Assembly: GCA_023974075.1 (NCBI GenBank)
Contig: CM043793.1
Span: 3,544,001-3,608,000, forward strand
DNA: 64,000 bases
DNA from: Chaenocephalus aceratus
Lineage: Eukaryota; Chordata; Actinopteri; Perciformes; Channichthyidae
Reading direction: 5' to 3'
This document shows, in pieces, positions 43,789 through 55,200 of the stretch. Position numbers and translations under genes: made by a program. The notes under the pieces were generated by a model. It did not search any database. It saw nothing but the letters and a program-made list of their open reading frames with translations, and was not told where the DNA came from. How positions within the stretch are numbered: position 1 is the first letter of the stretch; every line of letters starts with the position of its first letter.

Positions 43789-45617
43789 ATAATTTAAGAT
43801 GTAAATGAATTCCAGTTTATTTGTAGTACTTTCTATTTTGACATGTGCATTTGATACAGAATAGAGCAGTTGCTTTAGGGCCACAGTGTATATCCCTTAA
43901 GTCAAATAATGAGATCCTCGACCTCTGCCCCCCTCTCGCACCTCCACACAGAGCCCCCCCACATATCAAATCCCAACTTAACCCCTGGGTATTATCCTAA
44001 GAAAGGGGTAGGGGATGTTGACACATTTGTTCATTTCAGTGACTCTTTAACTGTTTTAGTTTTTTGTTTCCTGTTTGCAGAGGGGATTCCTAACTGAGCA
44101 GTTTGGCCTTTAACCTGTGCGGCATCAACATCCTTTCTGCTTAGGATACAACTGTAAAAGTAAAAGGTGCACATTGACAAAGGTTCTGAGGCTTTGACAC
44201 ACACAGACATGGCCGTACCCACCATTGAGGTCAAATCATTTGAGGTGTATATAATAAAACAGGGTTCTTTGTAGTACTTCCATTTACTGGCGGTGGGGGC
44301 AATGCACAACTAAGTAGCCTACATTAAAGCAAACGAAGAAGACAACATCAATTTATCAACAAACAGCCGCAGTCCGGACTTGTACCCATGGATGTATAAT
44401 AAGGGAAGGTGAAATAAATACTTTACATTAAGTTATTTTCGTGTTGTGTAAACAATGATGTAATGCTTTTGCCCAGAGTAAAATGCTTTTGTGTGCACAA
44501 ACTACAGGTGAACAGCAAACACCAGTGTGATTTTGGTGACAGTACGACTATTTTGAACAAAGTTATAATGGGGGTGCCAATCCGGCAGCACCAACACCTG
44601 GCCTGCCACATGTGGAAGCCCCTCTTTAGTTTCTCACCTGCTGAGCCCAGAGTAAAATGCTTTTGTGTGCATACACATTTTTTTGGGGGGCCTGCATCCC
44701 CTAGCATGTTTTGGACCTCGGTATTAAGAAATCCTGGGTACGGGCCTGCACACAGACACACATACTCCAAACACAATGTCTACACTGTATGGCTCATTCT
44801 TCTTCAGTTAATAATATGCACAAAGCAGACTTGCATGTTACAGGCTGGGAGAATGTGTTGGTAAAACCTTTACATCAGATAGAACGTCAATCACAAGTGC
44901 TGAGTGTGCACTTTATCTCATTAACGATCAGCCCGACGAGCATCTAAAACCGCGCGAAACTAAAAAGGGTACAAGGAGTTCCAGAGGACGGTGGTTGTGA
45001 CTGTAGCGCGCGCGTGCGTGTGTGTGTGTGTGTGTACTCTAAACTCGCAGTGAGTGATGAAGACTCCTCCGTTGTCCCAGCAGCATCACATTTAAATGAA
45101 AATGCAGACTCAACACTCATGCTGCAAGTCTGTGCCATTCTGGTTTTTTATAAGAGTGAAAACGCGCAAATAATCAACTTCAGTTGTTACAAATGTCCAC
45201 AAATAAAATTAAAAGGCAACAAAAGTTGTCCAAAATCATGACGAAATAATGAATACAAATGTTAAAATATAACTTTTTGACGGCATTATGTTAAGGGTCT
45301 GTGCGCAGCTTCACGTTCGGTTGGAGGAACATTTTGTTCCCGATAAAAAGGCCGGGATAATGTTCAGTTTTTGGCTGGCAGCTCAGTGCGTGCAAGCGGA
45401 GAAACTTCCAGAGCGGCGGCCTGAAGCATTAACATGCAGAGAACTGCTTTAACACGAACTGCTGCTGAATACACTCCATGATGCAGCGTCCTCCTTTCTC
45501 TCCTAATTCCATTTACAGCGCACAATAAACCAAACACACACACCCCCCTCTCACACTCACACGCACTCACAGAGACGGGCCGAACCGAGCCGAACCGCGG
45601 AAAAAACATAAACTCAC
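41381..45617. other. Proposed FAM169 intron 1, distal part
   Basis: No gene supported. Items seen: a MITE-like right end near 41930, a (TA)n run at 43766-43788, and a hAT-like right end 'ccggccctg' near 43540. A 27-bp direct repeat starting CCCAGAGTAAAATGCTTTTG lies at about 44473 and 44647. An alternating GC/GT run near 45005-45035 could favour Z-DNA. Confidence 0.4.
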
Positions 45618-45740
45618 CTTGATTCTTCACAGGACGCTTTCCTTTCCTTAAAAACGCTCACTCTGCACTTTAAACTCCGTAAATACGCTTGTGGTTTCTT
45701 GTGTTCATAAATGCGAGGAGACGCTCTGCGCATGCTCGGC
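45618..45740 (-). other. Candidate non-coding first exon of FAM169
   Basis: This stretch runs from about 30 bp downstream of the TATA box to a consensus donor (exon end 45618, GTGAGT from 45617). It would splice to the acceptor at 29840/29841, whose exon carries the start codon three bases in. The 5' boundary is estimated from TATA spacing only. The first intron would be about 15.8 kb. Confidence 0.4.
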
Positions 45741-45780
45741 TCCAGCCACCAATCCCGTGCAGCTGCTTTATATAACTACA
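45741..45780 (-). promoter_or_regulatory. Candidate minus-strand core promoter with TATA box
   Basis: On the minus strand TATATAAAG lies at 45774-45766, followed by an inverted CCAAT-type ATTGGTGG at about 45754-45747. About 120 bp further on is a strong splice donor (AAG|GTGAGT) at 45618/45617. The surroundings are CpG-richer than the flanks. No other minus-strand coding start lies between here and the first FAM169 coding exon, so this is the likely FAM169 promoter. That link is inference; transcript data are absent. Confidence 0.45.
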
Positions 45781-46820
45781 GAATAATCCAATGTAACCCC
45801 TATAATCCTTGAGTGACTTCATCACGACTGCGCATTCACTGATTATGTTTATATATCTGTATAATGAGTGAATATAGTATGTGCTGATAATAACATCTAT
45901 ACAAACTCGGTGTAGACATACTATTTCAAAGACACATTTAAATATTAATTAATTGTTTATAACACATGTAGAATATTGAAATGTTCATTTATTAATACTT
46001 TTTAAAGTCATGCCACTATAAAGCAAATACTGTGACTCAAAGAGACCATTTCAGAGCCAAATCAAGAATTAAAGGATGTACAGAGTTCACCACACTCATA
46101 GTAGGCTATAGCATTTATATTTATATTAGTGACTTTTCTCCTTCTTTGCAGTTTTCTTTTCAAAGTGTTGAACAATCTAGAACAATGCAAGGGTTTTGTT
46201 ATTTAAAGATGTAATTATTTCCAACATCGGCATAGTGTGAGCATAGATGTAACACAGACAACTATTAATGAAAAGTCTATAGAACTGTGAAGGAATGATT
46301 GTCCCACTAAGAAAGAAGTAGGCCTATTTATATAATTATGGTTAAACCAAAACAAATACCAATACATTACAAAAAACAGCAGCGATAACTGTAATGTATG
46401 ATACTGTATACATATAATGAAGTAAAAGGATCAATAACATAAGTGGTTGGAAGTATAAAGCTATGTACAAGTAAATGTACAGAGTTACATTCACAGATGC
46501 TGTCATGTAATTTTGTTCATTGTGTTCAATTTCTCAAGTGTCCCAAGACTTCTGAATTGTGAAGGAAATTGTTCTTAAAATGGAAATGAGAATACAGGCA
46601 TTGTCCTTCGTTGATCAAAAAACTTAAAGGTCCCATGTCATGCTTTTCCGGTTATCACCCGTCCCCTTGTGTGTTATGAAGGTTTTTATGCATGTAAACG
46701 GTCTGCAGAGTCAAAAACCCTGAAAGTACACCATGTAGCGAGTAAAACTCTTAACACAGAAAATACCTTCCCAAAACGCCTCGTTGGAGATTTATCATTG
46801 TCTTCCTGGGTGTAGGGATA
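45781..46820. other. Region upstream of the proposed FAM169 promoter
   Basis: AT-rich, no gene. From 46624 a TTAAAGGTCCCATGTCATGC segment begins that resembles the edge of a fish TTAA element. A similar 'tcatgcttttccggttatc' stretch recurs at 61290. Confidence 0.4.
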
Positions 46821-47470
46821 CTACGGAGCCCCCTAGGGGACATGGAGAAGAAAAAAAAATTATTTGAAAAAAAAAAAATAGTAATAATGTTTTGCGAGAT
46901 CTCGCAAAACGTTTCATTTAGCTCAATGTACTTCCTGGTCAGTTCAGTAACACAGAAACCACAACAATGGAGCGGTTCATCAATTTTGCTTTGAGCTTGG
47001 CATTAAATATAAAGATATAACATCAGTGCTCGGCAATAGGCACGGGTTTCACATCAGTGAAAGACACCTCAAGAGAACACTCAGAGCGAGGGGACATGCA
47101 CGTCGCAAAGCATACTCTGAGCTGAGTTATTGACAGATTCGAATTTTGCGGATCAATAACTCATGAACATAACGTTGTAAAAATACAAACAACATGACTT
47201 TACAATCATATCAAGGTAGACAACGAGCTACAGAGTCGTTTTTTTTATCAGAACAGTTCGATACGTGCCGTCATCCAAGCTAAACTTCAAGAATTGGCCA
47301 CAATCTGCAGCTGGAGGAGAGAGAGGAGTGCTTAGGGACCGTCTACAAACTGCAACGAGATCCCGCAAAAGTATTGCGAGATCCCGCAAAGGTTTTGCGA
47401 TATCTCGCAATTTATTTATTTTTTTAAATAAATGTGTTGTCTTCTCCATGTCCCCTAGGGGGCTCCGTAG
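46821..47470 (+). mobile_element. TIR element with 31-bp perfect ends and coding remnant
   Basis: CTACGGAGCCCCCTAGGGG-type ends (31 bp identical) are flanked by GATA (46817-46820 and 47471-47474). Inside, near 46966-47131, is a fragment reading MERFINF and then, frame-shifted at a T run, ELGIKYKDITSVLGN and ISERHLKRTLRARG. It recalls the N-terminal helix-turn-helix of integrase-core proteins widespread in fish. The GCGAGATCTCGC palindrome and variants recur several times. The superfamily is uncertain. Confidence 0.65.
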
Positions 47471-48159
47471 GATAGCCAGTAGCCACGCCCAGAGCTATGG
47501 CTACACCCTCTGCCAGCCTTTCACGAAACAAAGCTTCCCAAACCTTTCAGCGATTCATGCCGGATACGTATGGGATTAGTTTTGTATCATAAAGATAAAG
47601 CAACACGTTCTCAGAATAAAGCAAAACTATGAGTTTAAAAGAAAAAAAAATTGAGTCAAGAAAAAAAAATAAATTTCAAAAATAAAACTATAAATTGCAA
47701 ACAAATCATTTGTGTAATCATGTAAACTATAAGTATTTTTTCTTTGTTTTAACATAGGTTTTTGTTTGCCGTTCCTGTTTCTTCTTTCTCAATGATCAGA
47801 CTTTTGCTCTCACTGCAGCTTTCTCATTTGCGCTCCTTCACTTTTTGTTTGATATTCTGAGACAAACCTCCCAGGTGGGCGGTGGACTTTCAGGGGTGCG
47901 TCCCCATTGGCTACTCAGTTTTTGAGTGACAGCCCAGTCCTCCAGCGATTGTACAGTGCAGGGAGCTGCGGTGCGTAGCTAGCTGAGCGTGGATAGAACA
48001 GCCCCAGAAGAACCAGCATTTCAATTATTATAATACTACAAGTGAAAATGTATGTAAGTATTGATCATTTGTGTTGTTTGTGCTGTACTATACGGTCTGT
48101 TTCTTTATTGTGTTAAGTGAGAAGTAAAGCTGTGCTATGAAAGTTAGTGTCCGTGGCGT

Positions 48160-48622
48160 GCAGTTGTGACGCTCCTAGGCTCCTTCAGCTTCATAAAGGG
48201 ACGCAAATAGCTTTCAACTGATTGCAATGTATTCCCATCTGCGGCGGGATTTGACGCTCATGGAAGCACGGCATTCGTTTGTGTCGGCATTCGTTTGTGT
48301 CGGCTGCCCTTAAAGCCAATGTGAGCATCCATTCTCATTGGATAACGTAGAATTGTACACCCGGAAGTAAGTATTCCCCTTACTGTCGATTGATTTTACA
48401 GTGATATCTACACTACTCATCGACTAAAAAACACCAGATTATCCTTGTTAATTACACAACATTGATTGGTTTAAATTGTGTGCAATGCTTTTGTATTTTT
48501 CCCCTTCGATTCGGAGAAACAAATATCTTTTCGGAGTAAAGGATGGCAGAAGACACTACACTACCCAGAATCCCCAGCTATCGTTTGGACTACACCTTGT
48601 GCTCTGTTTGACAAACCCCGTT
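48160..48622 (-). repeat. Dispersed repeat, copy 2 (inverted relative to 24003-24455)
   Basis: Close inverse match to copy 1, with an extra tandem duplication of GGCATTCGTTTGTGTC near 48270-48305. Confidence 0.85.
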
Positions 48623-50637
48623 TTGCAGAAAAAAAAAACATGGCCGAACTTCGTTTTATTCTCGGTGGAAAAGGCCTATTTTAAAGTTAGTTTGGCCATT
48701 AAAATGCGTTTTGATGTCATTTGATGCGAGAAATATGAGTTGTTATTTCAGATTATGTGTGCAGTGGATGTACATGATCTTTAGTTTGCTAGTTATTATG
48801 AAGATTACTTCAGGAAATTGCGTCCATAGAACGTTTTCATTGTTACCAAGGTGGTTGCTAGGGACGCTGCTATCGAAATTATTTCTGTTATGTTGTGTAA
48901 CTGTTTAATGGTGTTATCTTTATTGCTACCCCCCTTCCCGTCAATGTATAGTGTTGGTCCACAGCGCAAACATATTAGTTTAACAAAATCCGCATCTAAA
49001 GATAGCCTACGTTATTTTCCCCTGTGCAATTCCAGTCTCACATCTCACAGCACATCGTCATTAACAAATACCGGAAACAGACCGAAAACATTTAAAAAAA
49101 AAAAAAAAAAACTTTATTCCGAGTGTGCTTTCTTTTCTCTTTGAAAGTCATCACATAACGGCATTGTAATACACGGTTCGGCTGCATTACATATTACATA
49201 TCTGCCGTAGTTCTGTATTTATAGAGCCCTGATGAGAAGACTTCTAGACAAACATGAGGAACTGAAAACGTGACGTGGATCATAAATATATCAGCTATTA
49301 AACAACATCTTACATTTCTTTTCACACAATACGTCTCCTTGCAGTATCAACACTAATTCGGCTGACTTTTATATTTGATCCAATTGGTAGATTGTATTTA
49401 CACCATAAAGGTACACAGCTGATATAAAGGGACACCTAGTGGTTAAAGCATGTTATTGAATTTCATTATTTTTATTATTAGATATTAAAGGTGGGGTAGG
49501 TAAGTTTGAGAAACCGGCTCGAGATCGCTAGAATTTGAAAATACACAACCGGAGAAAATCTGCCACTTCCTTATAGAGCCCCTCCTCCAACACACACGAA
49601 CGTGCACATGACCAATGAGGGCACGAGTTAAGTTTGTGCCCCGATGGAAGGCTGACAGGCAGGTAGGCCATCCAATCCGTTTAGCCGACCAGTTTAATAT
49701 CTGAAAATAACTATATTATGTCTACATTTTCAGTTTTTCAAATAAAAATGTTTTTTAGGTAGTTATAGGTAGAATATTTATAGTTCTGGGAAAACCCCAT
49801 GTTGCATCACTATAATGTAGTTACCTTTTGGTATTCTTAATGGGTCAGTTATGTATTGTATACGAGCTGCTTCTCTCTGCTTCCCATATTTTGATAGTGA
49901 CTTACAGGATGTCGGTGTGTGAAAGAGGACAACAGCAGATAACACACACAAACCTCTTTCCAAGTGGTCCGTTTTACATTAGGAGTGTTGCCTCAAGGTA
50001 TAACTTGGTTTCCAGGCCTGATCTGCTGGACATGTACCGTCAGTCTCCCAGCGGCGTAGAGTGAGGTGGAGGAACCGCGGGGTGCGCTAATTCAGTGCCC
50101 CATATTGCTATTTTCCAAGCTAATGTAGCTTTGTCATATTTGTCAACGCTGCATTGAGGCTATTGTCATCATGTGGGTGGACTTAGACTCAAACCTGGGG
50201 TGAAGTTACACTTTAATTTAATATGTTGCTATTAGACATGATTAGAATTGTCAGTATCCCATTCCACTACTCATCACATTTTATTCTCTCTGTTCATTAT
50301 ATGTGTAAACAATGTATATACATTACCATTTATCTGAGAGAAGTTGTCTTGACTGTTTTGTTAGTAAATCAATTTATATCGGTTCCACAGTCATTTTGAA
50401 TAGAGTTAATGTGTGTGGGCTGCAGCTGGGGCGACGCACGAGGTTGCCGTAAAAAAATTATTCGGCATGCGCCGAAAAGTAGAAATCGAAGCATAGCCCT
50501 GCAGCGTTTTCGCTGGACCGCCTGATCTGGATCGACCCAGTGACTCAACAGTTTTGTAAATACATCTAATATCATAAATTGAATTTGATTAGAATATGAT
50601 GAAGCCCTATTATAACTACACTACGACAAATACTCAC
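48623..50637. other. Intergenic segment
   Basis: No supported gene. At about 49485 a 'ttaaaggtggggtaggtaag' stretch looks like the left edge of a fish TTAA-type MITE; I did not find its partner. Confidence 0.4.
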
Positions 50638-50714
50638 CCAATCTGTAGTGGGAGGCCCAGATCCTGGGGGCTTTGAGGCAGAGCACATTGCACAGTTGTT
50701 CTCCGTGTGAAACA
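50638..50714 (-). other. Exon-like segment with strong splice signals
   Basis: A TTTTCTTTTCCTGCAG acceptor is followed by 77 bases and a G|GTGAGTA donor on the minus strand. All three frames are open, so the peptide cannot be chosen. One frame gives an HTENNCAMCSASKPPGSG reading with a CxxC. It could be an exon of a neighbouring minus-strand gene or an upstream FAM169 exon. Confidence 0.35.
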
Positions 50715-50945
50715 CTGCAGGAAAAGAAAATATGTTATTTAGACATACTGTATATGTATACAGTTAACAGTTTATTGGCAGCAGAAGTGCAGTCAAATTC
50801 TATGCAGCTGTTCAGCTGTAAATTATAGTTTATGAACTCTAAATGGATCATGAATGGGATTATTAACACAGGTTTAATATGTTTTTAACTTAAGGATGGA
50901 TGTTTTAAAAAGAAGACTATGTACACAGTGTGAACAGAACAACAT

Positions 50946-51328
50946 TGTCACAATTCAAATGTTATGTCACGTTTGTAGTTTTGTCTGTGTTGGTGTTTTT
51001 CTTGTCTTTGGGTTTCCTGTCTTATTGTGTAAAGTGTTCACCCCCGTTTCCTGCCTGTCTGCTTTCTGTCTGTTTCCCTCCCTGATTACCCGATTGTGTT
51101 CACCTGTTGTCCTTGTGTTTCTCCTCCCCTGCCCGGCTGTTTCTCGTTGTCATGATTACCCCTTCTTGTATTTAGTCTTGTCCCTTTCTGTGTTCAGTGT
51201 TGGGTCATTGTTTGTTGGTGACGGAGTTCACCGGTGAGTGTTCCGTGTCGTGACATTTATCCTTGAAATAAAGGGTTTCTCAAGAGTTATCTGCATTTGG
51301 GTCCTGCTTCCTTCACTCGACCGTGACA
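50946..51328 (+). repeat. 5' LTR of the non-autonomous element
   Basis: 383 bp with AATAAA near its end. It differs from the 3' LTR mainly by a 9-bp insertion ('tgtcctTgt' region, about 51107) and a few substitutions. Confidence 0.9.
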
Positions 51329-51332
51329 GAAT

Positions 51333-52246
51333 TAGTGATGGCTAGATGAAGCCTTATGAAGCTTTCCAGCCAATTGGTTCGCAAAAGGGTTCATCTCATG
51401 AGGCTTCATCATGGGCTTCATTTGAACACAAACCCCCTGCTGGTCAAAGTGTGTACAACAGGCAGATTGGACATCTCAACAGTGTGCTCATCTCATACCG
51501 AGTCCCCAATGAGTAAAGACTTAAAATAACTCTAAACAACGAACATAAAATCATATTTTCATCTTAACAATATTGTATTTATTACAGTTTAATGATTGTG
51601 ATTGAAAAGCCTAAGGAGGCTGGTAAACATTGCAAAGAGGGATTTATATTCCTTAATAATATTCGTAAACTTAACCATGTTGTAGCCTGAGAAGGCTAAA
51701 CCATATCAAAGAATACATTTATTAACTACATTATCTCATTTAGCTGTAGCTTTTATAAACAACAACAAATACGTATTGTTCTGTCGTTGAACCAGGGACC
51801 CTGCGGTCGTGAGTCAACTGCTTTCCAGCTGAGCCACAGCACACACACTAAAGCTCCCTGAAAACACTGCAACGTATGTATTCCTGTATTTATTGATGTT
51901 TTTATTCCTACATTTATTTATGCTTGTATCTATTTATAGCCTACTTATGACATGTTCCGACCTCTATATGAGTGAGGGTCTGAGCTCTCTTGACCCGGGT
52001 ACAGGAGGGGTAATATGGTTCTTATTATACATCCATGGGTATTATGAGCGTTGTGGTTCAACGGTTCAACCGATCTGAATCGCTTCCTGAAGCAGTCACG
52101 TGGTATCGACAGGCAGCGAGGCTTCGTTTGTCATCGGTGACGTCACTGGCCCAAAACGATACAAGCCTCGGTACGTGCTTCACAAAAAGCTTCGGGGATT
52201 ACTCGACACACGCTCCGAAGCCTCGGCGCAATACATAACATCACTA
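51333..52246. mobile_element. hAT element inserted behind the 5' LTR
   Basis: Ends TAGTGATGGC / ...AACATCACTA are flanked by 8-bp GACAGAAT (51325-51332 and 52247-52254). It contains repeated GAAGCCT/CGAGGCTTC motifs. On its minus strand, at about 51785-51845, it holds a tRNA-like stretch with an A-box-like TGGCTCAGCTGG and a B-box-like GGTTCAAC. Confidence 0.85.
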
Positions 52247-52267
52247 GACAGAATGACCCAACCAAGA

Positions 52268-55200
52268 ATGGACCCAGCAGACAGTTTGTACGAGGTGAAG
52301 TTCAATTTAACATGCTTGAGGAATGACTTTAGATATGCCTCCAGTACTGAAGAGAGGCAGTCAGTTATTTCTGCGGCACGCCAGGAGGTAACCTCAAGGC
52401 CCTGGTTGAGGGAGTTGCTCCCCGAGTGGGTGGAGGACTTTTTGGGCAGCGTTGAGGTCAAACCTCTTTCCCGGCCTGCAGCTCCAGGCATGCTAGCCCC
52501 CTGCCTCCCAATTCCCAACCTGACACCATACGTCTCGGCGTGTTCCGTCTGGAGTCAACCTCTGCTTCTTCCCCAGTTCCTGCTCCTGTCCAGGAGCCGT
52601 TCTCTGGAACTCTGGCTTTTGGAGGTCCACGGAGCCTCCAAAAGGCTCCTAAGAGAGGGAGTCGCAAGTCCAGACTAGCAGCCCGAGCCCCAAGAGTCAT
52701 GGTTCCGGCCCCGGCAGCCATGGTTCCAGCCTCAGTCCTGGCCCCAGCAGCCACGGTTCCGGCCCCAGCAGCCACGGTTTCGGCCCAGCAGCCACGGTTT
52801 CGGCCCCAGCAGCCACGGTTCCAGTCCCGGCCCCACACAGTCATGATCCGGGCTCCAGAGCTGGATCATACAGCCATGTTTCCGGCTCCAGGGCCGGCCC
52901 CAGCGGCTATGGTCCCGGCTCCGGGAGCGCCCTATAGGCCGTGTTTCCGGCGTCGAAGCTGGAGCTTATAGACAGGATTCTGGCTTCAGCAGCCATGATT
53001 CTGGCTTCAATTCCGGTCCCTGCAGCCAGGGTTTCGGCCCCAGTTCTGGTCCCAGCAGCCATGGTCCCGACCCCAGCTGCCTTGGTTCCAGACCCGAATC
53101 TGGTCCCGGCTGCCACGGTCCCATCTCGGGTTCCCTCCTCTGGTTCCTCCTCGAGTCCCCTCTCTAGTTTCCCTCTCGAGTTCCCTCTCGAGTTCCCTTC
53201 TCTAGTTACTCCTCTAGTCCCTCCTCTAGTCTCTCCTCTAGTCCCCTCTGTAGTCCCTTCTCGAGTCCCCTCTCTGTTTCCATCTCCAGTTCCCTCTCGA
53301 GTTCCCTCCTTTAGTCCCTCCTCGAGTCCCCTCTCTAGTTTCCCTCCGTTCCCTCTCGAGTTCCCTTCTCTAGTTACTCCTCTAGTCCCTCCTCTAGTCT
53401 CTCCTCTAGTCCCCTCTGTAGTCCCTTCTCGAGTCCCCTCTCTGTTTCCATCTCCAGTTCCCTCTCGAGTTCCCTCCTTTAGTCCCTCCTCGAGTCCCCT
53501 CTCTAGTTTCCCTCTCGAGTTCCCTCTCGAGTTCCCTTCTCTAGTTACTCCTCTAGTCCCTCCTCTAGTCTCTCCTCTAGTCCCCTCTGTAGTCCCTTCT
53601 CGAGTCCCCTCTCTGTTTCCATCTCCAGTTCCCTCTCGAGTTCCCTCCTTTAGTCCCTCCTCGAGTCCCCTCTCTAGTTTCCCTCCAGTTCCCTCTCGAG
53701 TTCCTTTCTCTAGTTACTCATCTAGTCCCTCCTCTAGTCTCTCCTCTAGTCCCCTCTTTAGTCTCTGTTCGAGTCCCCTCTCTGTTTCCATCTCAAGTTC
53801 CCCCTCGAGTCCCCTCTCGAGTTCCCTCCTTTAGTCCCTCCTTTAGGCCCCCTAGTCCCTCCTCGAGTCCCCTCTCTAGTTCCCCTCTCGAGTTCCCTTC
53901 TCTAGTTACTCCTCTAGTCTCCTCTAGTCCTCCTCTAGTCCCCTCTAGTCCCTCTGTAGTCCCTTCTCGAGTTCCCTCTCTGTTTCCATCTCGAGTCCCC
54001 TCTCCAGTTCCCCCTCGAGTCCCCTCTCGAGTTCCCTCCTCTGGTCCCTCCTCTGGTCCCTCCTCGAGTCCCCTCTCTAGTTCCCCTCTCGTGTTCCCTT
54101 CTCTAGTCCCCTCTGGAGTCCCCTCTCCAGTCTCCTCTCGAGTCCCCTCTCCATTCCCTATTCAAGCCCCTACGCAAGTGTTGTTGGAGGTTCCGCTGGG
54201 GGTCCTGCCAGCTCTGTGTCCTGTGCCGTTGGAGGTCCCGCCGTCTACTCCCCTACCGGGGGTCCTGCCAACCCTGTGTCCTGTGCCGTTGGAGGTCCCG
54301 CAGAATACTCTCCTGCCGGGGGTCCTGCCAACCCTGTGTCCTGGTCCCGTTGGTGGTCCCGCCGTCTACTCCCCTGCCAGGGGTCCTGCCAGCCCTGTGT
54401 CCTGTGCCGTTGGAGGTCCCGCAGAATACTCCCCTGCCGGGGGTCCTGCCAACCCTATGTCCTGTCCCGTTGGAGGTCCCGCAAAATACTCTTCTGCCGG
54501 GGGTCCTGCCAGCCCTGTGTCCTGTGCCGTTGGAGGTCCCGCAGAATACTCTCCTGCCGGGGGTCCTGCCAACCCTATGTCCTGTCCCGTTGGAGGTCCC
54601 GCAGAATACTCTTCTGCCGGGGGTCCTGCCAGCCCTGTGTCCTGTGCCGTTGGAGGTCCCGCCGTCTGCTCCCCTGCCGGGGTCCTGCCAGCTCTGTGTC
54701 CTGTGCCGTTGGAGGTCCCGCGTCTCTACTCCCCTGCCAGGGGTCCTGCCAACCCTGTGTCCTGTGCCGTTGGAGGTCCCGCAGAATACTCTCCTGCCGG
54801 GGGTCCTGCCAACCCTTTCGCCTGTCCCGTTGGAGGTCCCGCAGAATACTCTTCTGCCGGGGGTCCTGCCAACCCTATATCCCGTGCCGTTGGAGGTTCT
54901 GCCGGGGGCCCTGCCAGCCCCATGTCCATCACCGGTCTCGCCGGGGTTCCTGCCAACTCCTGGTCCTTTTCCGTGGGGGATCCTGCCGAAGCCTGTCCGA
55001 CCGGCGCCGGTTTTCTGTCTGGCCGACACCGGGTCCTGCCCGATCTCCGGAGCTGTCCATCAGCGCTTTCCTGCCCGGCCTCCTGATCCTGCCCGGTCGA
55101 CACCGGCTCGAGCCCGGCCCCCTGAGAGCCGCGGTCTTCGCCCTCGAGCCCGGCCCCCTGAGAGCCCGGCCCCCTGAGAGCCGCGGTCTTCGCCCTCGAG

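Noticed and set aside
45364..45630. Minus-strand 88-residue ORF overlapping the proposed first exon
   Set aside because: It crosses the strong donor at 45617 and has Cys/Val runs from CA-repeat DNA; more likely untranslated or intronic sequence.
47880..48060. Possible plus-strand first exon ending ATGTAT|GTAAGTATTG, with a CCATTGG box upstream
   Set aside because: Good donor but only two codons and no downstream exon recognised; not enough to call.
54181..54900. CRISPR-like array
   Set aside because: Units are contiguous 60-bp repeats without unique spacers, in a eukaryotic genome and within a coding repeat.
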